DNA from: Crotophaga sulcirostris
Lineage: Eukaryota; Chordata; Aves; Cuculiformes; Crotophagidae
NCBI GenBank assembly: GCA_013397455.1
Contig: VYZB01000055.1
Location: 940,552 to 1,004,551, forward strand
Reading direction: 5' to 3'
DNA: 64,000 nucleotides
Shown: one piece after another, positions 1-11,125 of the stretch
How positions within the stretch are numbered: the stretch's first letter is position 1
Layout: each line of letters begins with the position of its first letter
Program-made: the position numbers and the translations under genes
The notes under the pieces: generated by a model
What the model saw: only the letters and a program-made list of their open reading frames with translations
What the model was told of the DNA's origin: nothing
Database searches by the model: none

Positions 1-359
1 AGCATATGAAGAAAATATTGACGTAAACAGGTTGATTTTTCCAGTATTTTTGCTTTTCATATTTCCTCCCTATCCACCATTTAACACGTGAAGAAAAAGA
101 GAAAGTACCATTCTTACCCCTCACACCTGCAGCAGGTGTCTTGCCCGTGTGAAGCTCCGTGGTGAAGAGTTGGCCACATCTATTGCGGCAGTAAATGAAC
201 TGACCTCTCTGCACACTAGGAACGCTTGACACGTGGTTCTTAGCCACCTGCATTACTTTTCTTTGTTTTAAATTCTTCTCCATTCAGTAACACGATGGCC
301 AAATTCTCTCACGCGTGTGCATAAGCTGTCTGGAGAGGAACAGAGCAGTGATGGGAAGT
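1..359. other. Intergenic, no feature seen
   Basis: Unique-looking AT-rich DNA before the first CR1 copy. No coding frame, RNA gene or repeat was recognised. Confidence 0.6.
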
Positions 360-685
360 CACAGGATCACAAGATGGTAGGGGTTGGAAGGGACCTCTGG
401 AGCTCATCCAGTCCAACCCCCCGCTAAAGCAGGTTCACCTACAGCAGAGTGCATAGAAACTCATCCAGGTGGGTTTTGAATATCTCTAGAGTAGGAGACT
501 CCACAGCCTCCCAGGGCACCTTGTTCCAACGCTCCATCGCTTTCACAGTAAAGAAGTTTTTCTTCAAATTCAAGTGGAACTTCCTGTGTTCCAGTTCGTG
601 CCCGTTGTCCCTTGCCTGTTGCTGGGTACCACTGAACAGAGCCTGGTCCCATCCTTTTGACACTCACCCTTTAGATACTTAAGGG
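360..685 (-). mobile_element. CR1 LINE fragment, 3' end, antisense
   Basis: Opens with the reversed 3' tail and GGTTGGAAGGGACCTCTGGA, then runs into the 3' end of the reverse-transcriptase ORF. On the minus strand the translation contains KKNFFTVKAMERWNKVPWEA, the usual CR1 C-terminal segment. It is 5'-truncated, ending around TTAGATACTTAAG. Confidence 0.9.
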
Positions 686-1435
686 AAGGAAAACAGATGA
701 GAATCTCTTCCTTCAGTAATCAGTCCTGACCTTTGCAATGCTAAGCAGATATTTGGAGAGAAGAGGAGGGGAATGAATGTGAACCCAGACTGATGAAGTC
801 TAATTTGTGACCAAAAGAGAAAGAAGCAGCAAAAGCAGGATCACAACCAATAGATCCATTCACAACCGAGTCTGTTCAATCTCTGTGCTGCTGTCTTTTG
901 TCCTACACTTACATAGGGTCTCGATTCCTCTGTGCCGCTGGGTACCTCAATCCTTGTTTTTTTTCTAAGATATTATTTGGCTTGAATTATATGACAGCAA
1001 TGCTCTTTTTAAAACATTAGTGTAAGTGAACAAAAATGTTGCATCCTTACATTTGTGCTTAGCCTTTGAAGGACACATTTCTTTAAAAATACCCAGCAGG
1101 GCCCTCCTTTTGACTCCCTGCCTGAACGCACCTGTAGCATTCTCCAGATTTATCATCAGCATGATAACGCAGGAATGAGAAGTACAGTAACACTTAGGGT
1201 TTTCTTTAAATTTAGCTGAAAATATAGTGTTCATTTGTGTAAAATGTCAGGATACTTTTTAGGGTTTCTGTGTTCAATGGCACAGTTTTCCCAGTTTCCT
1301 ACATATTAGATATGCAAAAGATGCAGTTTAACCTGGCTTTCACACACACAAAAAAATAAAATATTATGTTGCTTCATGGCTGGGCTGTGAAGCAAGAGGA
1401 GTCTTTGACTTGCTGGGCAAGGAGACTGAGACTCA
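686..1435. other. Intergenic, no feature seen
   Basis: Between two CR1 copies. Contains only short chance frames, for example an 89-codon minus-strand frame with no family features. Confidence 0.6.
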
Positions 1436-1931
1436 TTTAATTTGGGCCCCTCACTACAAGAAGGACATAGAGGGGCTGGAGCATGTCCAGAGGAGGGCAA
1501 TGAAGTTGAGGAAGGGTCTGGAGAACAAGTGTTACGAAGAGCAGCTGAGGGACCTGGGGCTGTTTAATCTGGAGAAAAGGAGGCTGGGGAGAGATCTCAT
1601 CGCTGCCTACAACTGCCTGAAAGGAGGCTGTAGGGGTGGGTGCTGGTCTCTTCTCCCAAGTAACAGATGACAGGATGAGAGGAAATGGCCTCAGGTTGCA
1701 CCAGGGGAGGTTTAGATAGGATATTAGAAACAATTTCTTTACTGAAAGAGTGGTTAAACATTGGACCATGCTACCAGAGCGGTGGTGGAGTCTCCATCCC
1801 TGGAGGTGTTCAAAAAGCATGTAGATGTGGCACTTCAGGACATGGTTTAGTGGGCACAGGGGCGTTGGGCTGACGGCTGGACTGGATGAGCTTAGAAGTG
1901 TTTTCCAACCCTAACGATTCTATGATTCTGT
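1436..1931 (+). mobile_element. CR1 LINE fragment, about 500 bp, sense
   Basis: Starts within TTTGGGCCCCTCACTACAAG and runs through GGACCTGGGGCTGTTTAATC, CACCAGGGGAGGTTTAGATA and GGATGAGCTTAGAAGTG to a 3' tail of ATTCTATGATTCTGTA. The frame contains stops, so this is a dead 5'-truncated copy. Confidence 0.92.
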
Positions 1932-4900
1932 ACAGGGAAGGTAGCAGCCATGTGGCTCTAGGAAGGGACATTTTTAATTTAAAAAATTGAGTCATAGAGG
2001 GGAATTAATTTTGAGGCTGACCAAGCAAAAGGGCTGGAATTTTAAACTTACATTTATGATGATGTCATGCCTGCAGAGGTTTCAGAATTTTATTATCGGC
2101 AGTAAAGCAATTTATGAATTTCTGAAGCAAAAGGAGATTGCTGGGACTAAGGGAAAACCTCTCTTCCTGTGGTTGTCTCCATTCTGAACATTCTCTCTCC
2201 AAGTCAAGACCACCCAGCCAGAGGCACTGAGGGCTTCCTTTCCTACTAAAGGCAGACTGACTAATGTTTGTAAACTCTTTGCAATCTGCTGGTGTCATTG
2301 CTACATATCAGGAGTTTAAATATTCAATATTTTAAGTAAATAGAGGACTGCGATGCTGCCAGCCTGATAAATATCAGAGGATTAAATTTGCTTAGAAAAC
2401 TGAAGTAGCTGCAAATTAATTTAGTGTATTTAATCTGCGTTTAGGAGAAGGAAAACCCATTCATTTTAATATAGAAGCTCACTGTAATTTTTATGTTCAT
2501 ACTATTCCACTCTATTCCTAAGTACATAAGAGGCAAATAATGCTGTTTCTTTGGGCAGATGGATACATTACTAGAAATGACAAGCCCATTAGATCAACAA
2601 GGACTATATAATTATCATGGGGAAATAAAGCCAATAAATCTATCTGGTATAAATTATAGGCTTATGAAGTCATACATAATGAAATAAATATTTAATTTTT
2701 CTAAAATCCAGAATCTCACATTAGAAACAGGAATATTAAAAATTAATTTCCATTTCTTATGACGGATGCAGTGTGGTTGAGTGGTTTCATCATGGGCATG
2801 TACTCTCAAGCACTTCTTGATCCTATTCCTGGTGCCGACATCGATTCACACCATGGTCCGAGACAAATCACTCAACCTCCCTGTGCTCCTTTGCCCACCT
2901 GTAAAGCCAAGATAGTGCTCATCCGCTTCACAGAACCATTAGGAGAATTAAGAAACCTCTGTTCTGCACCTTGAAGACATGAAATGCTCTGAAAACACAA
3001 AATAGTATTATTCAAGAGATGGAAAAAAAAATCTTCCATGGTTTGGAGATTTGCTCTTTGTCGTGAAATTTCTTAGCACCTGGCAGGAGTGATATCTCCT
3101 TCCATAATTTTGCCATCTCCCTCTTTGCAAAAGATTTATTATTTCAGACTCCTAACTAAGTCTGCCCCCCATTAAAAGAGAGATGTTTACTGTAAGTGGG
3201 CTCTTCCCTAAAAATAATTGGCAGTGTGTTCCTTGCAGAGGCACCGCAGAGAGCTCTGCAAACGATGCAGCCCCTGACAACGCGGGCCCTGCTCTCCGAA
3301 CAAAGACTCAAACCATGTCTGCTCCCTAATTAGGGAGAAAAGGTGAAGGAAAAGGGCTATTGAGGGATATGCAATTATGCAATGGGAGCACAGACTAAGA
3401 GAAGCAAGGTTTAACAATTAGAACTTCTGCTATGTGTCTGTAGAAACAGCTTCTCTACAATGAATGAAGAAAATATTCCTTTTCAACAAGAGTTTTGCAA
3501 ACCACAAGGAACAACGGGTGGCAACACTATGAATAAGAACTGCAAGACTTGTACTTCAAAATAGAAGTACAATTGGTTTCATTTTTTGTAACAATCATAT
3601 TTTATGCTATACTGCGTATTATATCTACCCATTCTTTGCAGCACACTTCCAAAATTATTTGATTTCTTTTTCTGTCTGCCTGCCTACTCAGGTAGCATCC
3701 ATTTATCTCACTTCAGAATTTATTTACTTTTCTGAAGTAAAAGATAAATGAACTTAGTGGTAGCATGTTTTTTTTAATCTATATAATTGCGAGAAAATAG
3801 CATTTTAAACCTGAAATTCTAGTAAAGTATTTCAGATACATACGAATGGGCCTTGTATTCTAAAGCAGACTTTTAAAAAGATCCATACAGCTTACCAACC
3901 TCCCCCCCATATATATATACGTGTATATATATACATATATATATAACAGTTTAATTCACTAGGTAGAAAGGCAAGATTTGCAACACGTTTTTGTCAGAGG
4001 TGGCTTAGAGGTGTTTTTACATGTATCTACCGTGCTTGACTGGCATTAATAATGACCTTTGCATGATTAACTCAAAAGCCTGGGCTGGAAAGATAGCCAG
4101 CTATGCTTTAATTGTCGTTATGATGGAATTCACTTTGGCCTTGAAGTCTTTAGTAGGCTGTAAAATAGTGTCTATTCCAAATAAGCTCTGTTCTCTACCA
4201 CCTATCTATCTCCCTTATATGCAGTAACAGATTACAAGGGCAGAAAGAATTGCTGTCATCATGCCTCCTCCTTCAGACTGATCTTTGGGATATCCTTGGT
4301 GGTGAATGCCCTTTAGCCCTGATCAAGCTGTGGCTGAGCTAAGTTCCTCCTTCTAGGTAGACAATGATCTCAATTTAAAGATTTGAAGAATCCATTCTGC
4401 TTTTGACCAGCTATCTGCCTCTCTGATTAGAAATATATTTTCTTATTTTTCAGCACTGAGTAGTTTGGCTGGATCTTGTTATGCGTTTGTGTGAGAGAAA
4501 AAGGAGCTGTCACTAGGAACAAGAAAATAAGTATTTGCAGGCTGGCCATATCACATCTCAGTTTTCTTTTAAAGAAGAGTGAGCTAATTAAACCTCTAAG
4601 TATATGGCAGGTTTTCCAAACCTTGAATCATGTAGTGAACCCTCTCTATTCTGTCAGCTTCACTTTCTAAAAAACCCTATTTAAAAAAGCATTTAATCAT
4701 TTCACTGTGGTCTCAGAAGGTGAACTTCTCTAGAAATTGTAATTTTTCACTGCTCTTTCTGTAGATATGTAAATCCATGCTCACAGGAGGAAGATAAAAT
4801 GACAATACCTGAAATAATCAGTTCCCTGCACAGATACCAAACCAATTCCTTCCCACGTGCGTCATACGCAGTACTATTTCCAGCAACTCAAGTGAATCAC

Positions 4901-4964
4901 TGAAAACACACGAGCTAAGCTTTGACCATCCATAACCACAGCTGTCCTGACGCTACATGGGCCA
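1932..4964. other. Intergenic, AT-rich, with candidate conserved block
   Basis: No gene recognised. The stretch at about 2330-2720 is AT-rich but not simple-sequence, with many TAAT/ATTA-type cores, and looks like vertebrate conserved non-coding DNA. A microsatellite lies at 3909-3945. Confidence 0.5.
3909..3945. repeat. AT/GT microsatellite
   Basis: Alternating purine-pyrimidine tract of TA units with interspersed CGTG and CA steps, following a run of seven C. Confidence 0.9.
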
Positions 4965-4993
4965 GAAAAAGACCTCAAGAAAAAAGACCTCAA
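4965..4993 (+). repeat. Two copies of a 14-15 base tandem repeat, cut by the gap
   Basis: GAAAAAGACCTCAA is followed immediately by GAAAAAAGACCTCAA, and the next base is the first N. The array probably continues into the unresolved sequence. Confidence 0.8.
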
Positions 4994-5798
4994 NNNNNNN
5001 NNNNNNNNNNNNNNNNNNNNNNNNNNNNNNNNNNNNNNNNNNNNNNNNNNNNNNNNNNNNNNNNNNNNNNNNNNNNNNNNNNNNNNNNNNNNNNNNNNNN
5101 NNNNNNNNNNNNNNNNNNNNNNNNNNNNNNNNNNNNNNNNNNNNNNNNNNNNNNNNNNNNNNNNNNNNNNNNNNNNNNNNNNNNNNNNNNNNNNNNNNNN
5201 NNNNNNNNNNNNNNNNNNNNNNNNNNNNNNNNNNNNNNNNNNNNNNNNNNNNNNNNNNNNNNNNNNNNNNNNNNNNNNNNNNNNNNNNNNNNNNNNNNNN
5301 NNNNNNNNNNNNNNNNNNNNNNNNNNNNNNNNNNNNNNNNNNNNNNNNNNNNNNNNNNNNNNNNNNNNNNNNNNNNNNNNNNNNNNNNNNNNNNNNNNNN
5401 NNNNNNNNNNNNNNNNNNNNNNNNNNNNNNNNNNNNNNNNNNNNNNNNNNNNNNNNNNNNNNNNNNNNNNNNNNNNNNNNNNNNNNNNNNNNNNNNNNNN
5501 NNNNNNNNNNNNNNNNNNNNNNNNNNNNNNNNNNNNNNNNNNNNNNNNNNNNNNNNNNNNNNNNNNNNNNNNNNNNNNNNNNNNNNNNNNNNNNNNNNNN
5601 NNNNNNNNNNNNNNNNNNNNNNNNNNNNNNNNNNNNNNNNNNNNNNNNNNNNNNNNNNNNNNNNNNNNNNNNNNNNNNNNNNNNNNNNNNNNNNNNNNNN
5701 NNNNNNNNNNNNNNNNNNNNNNNNNNNNNNNNNNNNNNNNNNNNNNNNNNNNNNNNNNNNNNNNNNNNNNNNNNNNNNNNNNNNNNNNNNNNNNNNNN
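4994..5798. other. Assembly gap (805 N)
   Basis: Run of N. Open frames that cross it are artefacts. The left edge lies inside a short tandem repeat. Confidence 1.
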
Positions 5799-7841
5799 GA
5801 GATAAAAATATTTATTCCCCCCAAAAAATTTCAGAGCCTGGAGGAACTGGAGTTCACATCCCTAAAATGCACCGTGAATGTTACCTACAAAATATGCTTT
5901 AGATAAATTTTGCAATTTCCTTTTGCCGCATTCTCTGGGAGTATTTTACATTCTGCCTTGGGGATAGATCTTGACACAAAGGACTGGATAATGCAGCCCC
6001 AGTTCATGTCAGAGTGTACCTATGCCATGGAAAAAAAATCTCACTGCCTTCAATGAGATGTGGGTATATCTAAGGCATACTAATATGAGCAAGAGTTGAT
6101 GACTAACATGAGCATCTGCTTCAAAAACACCACAGCTAGAGCTGAGATATTATTATAGACAGTCTATTGTACTTGCAAAAGACAAGTAAAGAGTTCTTCG
6201 TTGAGAATACATGTCAGAAAAATGACATGTTTTCATCACTTCCAGCCATAGTTAAAAGATTCAGAATACATTAACCAGCTGAAGGAAAAATACTTCCAGC
6301 TTTTGTATCACAGTGGGAATCTGTAAATGCAAGTTACAATGTAACAGACAATTAGTGTGAATCCAACCGTTCATCATTTCTAAAAAGTTCATAATTTATT
6401 TTTTTTTAATGCACACAGAGGAATGCAATATTTTTCACCGAGTTCACAATGCTCCAGTCTGGGGGATCTGAACTAATGGAAGGCATTTAGGGTGGGCAGG
6501 ACTGACTCAGTAGCTGCAGCTGAGTAGTTCTTTAATACAAAGCTTCAGATGATCAGCTATTTCAGCCCAAGCATACATTCCTGCATTCCACTATAAAATG
6601 ATCCAAATCCGTTTGATGAAAGTCTGCTTGATAATTCAGCATGCCAACTGGCAGGGGATCCTGGGCTTTGCTGTCAATAACTTCTTATCAGTGGCAGCTA
6701 TTTCTTCTGGTTTCTTTCCTAAACCAGCTTTGGTGTTTCCTTTCTGCAGAAAACTTCAGACATTCTCCAGGCACTGAATTGCAAACGTTTACAAGGACAG
6801 CTATAGGAATGCATGGCATCGTTTCCAAAAGGGATTGCTTGTGCTGGCACAGGCAAGAGTCTGAGGACAGTGGTTTTGGCTAAAGCTTTCCTCTAGTAAC
6901 CAGGTACTGGCTCAGAACCACCCTTTTGTGAAAGGACTGTGCCCAGGTGGATGGCCAGTACTGGTCCTTCTCACCCCAACTCTGTTTTAATGAAGCCCAC
7001 TTGGACATCTTCTCTGAATCCAGACTGACAGCACGAGCCTGATTTACTCTTTGTCAGGAGTAGCCAAGAGCACAGAAATTTAGGGTCCAGGCTTTAGTCA
7101 AATTAGACTTACAAGGAAAACCATGCTAGATGTGTATAAAAATAGCTGGTTAGTTGTGAATAACAGTTTATTAAAAAAAAAAAAAAGAGGAAAATTACTT
7201 TGTGATTATTTAGGAAGCACAGCAGGGAAGGGGAAAGAAGTTGTTAGGAAAGATGTGCCCACAAAGGCAAAAGGTGTGTGCACCCCTCAGGCAGAGACAC
7301 AGCTACAGCCCTGAGTGTGACTGACACAGCTAAAAGGAGGCACAAGGGGATATGAATACAAAAAGCCTGGGAAAATGAGTATGTGTATCACTTTAGAAAG
7401 AAAACCAGTTATTTTTGAATACTCACAAAAAGAGAGAGAAAGTAAATTGAAACCTTTACGCAGCCACGTTTGTCAGTTCCATTTAAAATATATGGCTTTA
7501 AAAATGGGGAAACAGATCCCTGAAAATGTTCCCCTACCAACTCAGATCATTACCCAGCCCATCTGTGTCGGTGCAACCCTCTCCTGAGCTTTACCCTCCT
7601 GTCACAAAGCTTGTTTTTCTCATGCATTTAAAGTAGCACCAATTTCACTACGACATACAAGAAGAAGATAGTTAATGGAAATGTGTGGCTATGAAGAAAG
7701 AAACCTGGTTGTTATTCCCTGCTCCACCAGAACAGCACTTTTTGCCCCGCAGGATCCAGGGAGGCTGCACTCTGGTAGCTGTGAAATCTTCACACAATGT
7801 CACACGGAAAGAAACTAAAAGACAAGAAAAGAATTACCACG
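5799..7841. other. Intergenic, no feature seen
   Basis: Right of the gap. Short frames only; a poly-A run lies near 7170-7185. Nothing coding was recognised. Confidence 0.6.
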
Positions 7842-8215
7842 GAATCGAAGAATTCTAGAACGGTTTGGGTTGGAAAGGTCATTAAAGCCCATCCAGTTCC
7901 ACCCCTGCCATGGGCAGGGACACCTCCCACTGGATCAGGGGGCTCCAAGCCCCATCCAACCTGGCCTGGAACACCTCCAGGGATGGGGCAGCCACCACTT
8001 CCCTGGGCAACCTGGGCCAGGACCTCCCCACCCTCACAGGAAAACATTTCTTCCTAAGATCTCATCTCAGTCTCCCCTCTTTCAGCTGAAATCCATTTCC
8101 CTTCATCCTGTCCCTGCACCCCCTGATCAAGAGCCCCTCCCCAGCTTTCCTGGAGCCCCTTTCAATACTTGGAGGGTGCTCTGATTTCTCCCCAGAGCCT
8201 TGCCTTCTCTGGGTT
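7842..8215 (-). mobile_element. CR1 LINE fragment, antisense
   Basis: Begins with the reversed 3' tail (AATTCTAGAACGG) and GTTTGGGTTGGAAAGG, then CCATGGGCAGGGACACCTCC and the rest of a CR1 3' region up to the ORF end. It closely resembles the copy at 8896 and shares its GATCAGGGGGCTCCAAGC variant. Confidence 0.92.
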
Positions 8216-8895
8216 AAACAAGCTAAACAGTTAGTATTATCACTAATCACCTTCAGCATTTTTTATCACTGTATTTAGTTAGATTTTTTTATCCTTGCTT
8301 GAATTATTTTAAGTAGACTCCTGCTCTGTTGTCCAGCCTTTCCTCCTTTTTACTTTAGCCCTGCAACTCCCCTAAAAAGGAGACAAAATTTAGTATAAAT
8401 TTTGTAATGGCCAAATTAACTGGCATTTCCAGGCTGCCTCAGCTGTCAATGCCTGTGGTGGCAGGAGGGGTTTTGCCAGCACCACTTTTATTAAAATCTA
8501 TATATACATATAGCCAAGAAGAGTGTGGGAGCTGTTTCCCAAAAGAATGTTGAAAGTCACTACCGACATTCGTGTATATCATTCCAACGTGTCATAAGCA
8601 TGCAGGGCAGACAAATAAAAAGAAAAAATGCTTTACCGGAAAGTTAATGTTACAAAGCTGCTTAATTAATAAAATGGCTTAGTAGGTGCCATTAAGCACC
8701 TCTTTAGGTTAATTTTAGTCTCGGCAGGGGTGTGGATAAAAAGGAAGTAATTTTACACCTTCTTCCAGAAAAAGCATCATTTTATTAGATCAGAAGGGAC
8801 TAGGCTTTTCCAGTTCTTGCATTTATCTTCCTGCACTGTGTGGTGACAAGTTCTCTCTCTGTTTCAAGCCTTACAAAAGTACTAAGCCTATTATT
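8216..8895. other. Intergenic, with candidate conserved block
   Basis: Holds CTTAATTAAT at 8661-8670 and a perfect small hairpin at 8684-8701 (AGGTGC, six-base loop, GCACCT). No gene. Confidence 0.5.
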
Positions 8896-9142
8896 TCATA
8901 GAATCACAGAATTGTTTGGGTCGGAAAGGACCTCAAAGCCCATCCAGTCCCACCCCCTGCCATGGGCAGGGACACCTCCCACTGGATCAGGGGGCTCCAA
9001 GCCCCATCCAGCCTGGCCTGGAACACCTCCAGGGATGGGGCAGCCACAGCGTCTCCGGGCAACCTGTGCCAGGGCCTCATCTCCCTCACAGGAAGACATT
9101 TCTTCCTAATATTTAGTCTAAATCTAAAATACAAACCCAGCT
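8896..9142 (-). mobile_element. CR1 LINE fragment, antisense, intact 3' tail
   Basis: Starts TCATAGAATCACAGAATTG, the perfect reversed CR1 tail, followed by GGTCGGAAAGGACCTCAAAG. It is truncated after TTCTTCCTAATATTTAGTC. Same orientation and subfamily as the copy about 1 kb to the left. Confidence 0.93.
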
Positions 9143-10975
9143 CCAATAAATAGTAATTTAAGTCCACACCGGTCTCTTACTCACACACTAAGAATTTGAG
9201 GCCAAATTTGAAACTGAAGCACACTGTCCATTTCTAAAGTGGAATTATGTTCTTTACCACTCTTCCACTCTTAGTCCAAGCTAGATCAGATCGTTTTTAT
9301 TTAAGCCCATAAAATGGAAGAAAAGACACAAGAAAACACAATAATTCATCCAAACATGCTGTTTCCAGTGAAGAGCTCTCTCATGGCTAATTCTCTCCAA
9401 AGACAGCCGTCTATACGTGAAACACAAAGTCTCATCTATGACAATACTTCTACAATTATGCTCTCAGCATTTCCTATGTAAGCAAGCTTGACACATGCCT
9501 GCTATTTCATAGTTAAAACCATATCTTTTAATAAAAACTACAGACTTTTTCAAGCATTTTTTAAATATGCAGAAACGAAGAGCGCACTTGCTTTTTTTAC
9601 CTTTCTAGTGAGGAGACCTATTTTATGTGACTTTGCAACAGTAACCGAGACAATTAAATAAACACATTAAACATCTCAGCAATTGATTTTGACAGAAGTA
9701 AAATAATGCACTGGAAGTTCAAAGGAAATGCTATGCTCTAACTACGTTACCTTACCTCATACGCCGGCTGACAAACAGCTTTCCAGGGCTCCAAATTTAC
9801 ACATTAGTGTTCAGATACTTAAACGTTTAAAATATTTAAATCTGGATTTACTTGTTATCCTAAGCAGCCTCCTGCAGGTTTACAGCCCTAAGTTCTTCCA
9901 ATTTGTCTAATTCTAGGCTATCTTTGCATGACACGTTGGAGCACGTTTAGCAAACACACTTGTTCCTGAGCTGTTGCAGCAACTTCAGCCAGTTCTGAAA
10001 TCAAGTGTGTAGCTTGGACACTGCTCATCCTGGGTAATGCTAAGTAACCTCTAGGGTCCAAACCTCAGTTGTCCTGAGGCTTTTTGATATGAAAGATAAA
10101 ACATGAACTGATAAATAGGTCCTGTAGCACCTATGGCTTGGCATCTGCCTGCTCTCAACCCCAGTGCCACAAAGAACTAAAAGAGAAAAGTAGAAGTAAG
10201 AAAAAACAAACACAAACTTAAAATAAAAAAACAAACAAACAAAAAAAATCCCACCGCCAAAAACCTCCTTCATTTAAAAGAGGAATGAATTTTTTATACC
10301 TTCAACACCTCAAAATCGGAATGTAACGGTATGTCAAGCCATCTTAGTACATCAGAGAGAATAAAGGGTACACAAGACCAATTCAGTAAGATATTCACTG
10401 TAAGACACAATGAAGTGACAGGAATTTATTTATAACAATCAAAATGAAAAGAGGACAGAGATGAGAGCACAACCTAATACGCATTACTCACATTATCTAC
10501 AGTCCATGCCAGGCTTAGTTCCACTGAATGATTTCTCCGCTCACTTATTATCGTGCATTTTCGTGGTTTGCCAGTGTTGAAACTGCAGATAACTGGTGTC
10601 CCTTTCCCCACTGAGTGGGAGAGTTTAATATAGGAGATAATATCAGTGTTTCAAGTCCTATACCTGCTATGACAGGATGTGGGTTTGTGATCCTAAGAGA
10701 AGCCTCTTTGTCAGACCCTTTTCCACAATCTCTTTACTCATTAACTTATTATAAATAGTGCACACTAAAAACCAGTGCATAGTCCACAGAAATAAACCCA
10801 GGCAAGATTTTCCTGCTCAGGCTCATTCACTGCTTTATCAGTTTGAAGGTGTATTTGTTTATATTCAAAAGCTTCACTGTGTCTCATGACATGACAACAT
10901 TTGGGGGAAGAAGTGAGGCCAATTCCACACCCTGTCCTAAAGTACTTTATAATTATCTTTTTCCAAACACAATAA
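9143..10975. other. Intergenic, no gene seen
   Basis: AT-rich, containing only the A-rich simple repeat at 10200-10248 and chance frames. Confidence 0.6.
10200..10248. repeat. A-rich (AAAC)n-like simple repeat
   Basis: Long adenine-rich tract with regular C interruptions such as AAACAAACAAACAAAA. Low complexity; the minus-strand frame rich in Phe and Val across it is not a gene. Confidence 0.85.
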
Positions 10976-11125
10976 AATCACAATCATTTAGATTGGAAAA
11001 GGCCTTTAACAGCATCGAGTTCAACCCTTAACCTAACCCTGCCAAGCTACCACTAAATCATGTCCCTAAGCACCACATCTCTGCATCTTTTAAATCCCTC
11101 TAGGGATGGTGACTCAACCACTTAT
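10976..11125 (-). mobile_element. Short CR1 LINE fragment, antisense
   Basis: About 150 bases matching the extreme CR1 3' end, with diverged GATTGGAAAAGGCCTTTAAC followed by CTAAATCATGTCCCTAAGCA. It breaks off around CTCTAGGGATGGTGACTCAA. It is more diverged than the neighbouring copies. Confidence 0.75.

Noticed and set aside
4874..5902. Three long open frames (282-326 codons) crossing the N run
   Set aside because: They consist mostly of undetermined residues; absence of stops is an artefact of the gap.
7790..9167. Cluster of overlapping frames of 60-104 codons on both strands
   Set aside because: All lie wholly or largely within CR1 fragments; they repeat the same Pro/Gly-rich translation of antisense CR1 sequence.
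10040..10273. Minus-strand frame rich in Phe and Val resembling membrane segments
   Set aside because: It translates the A-rich simple repeat at 10200-10248; low-complexity artefact.
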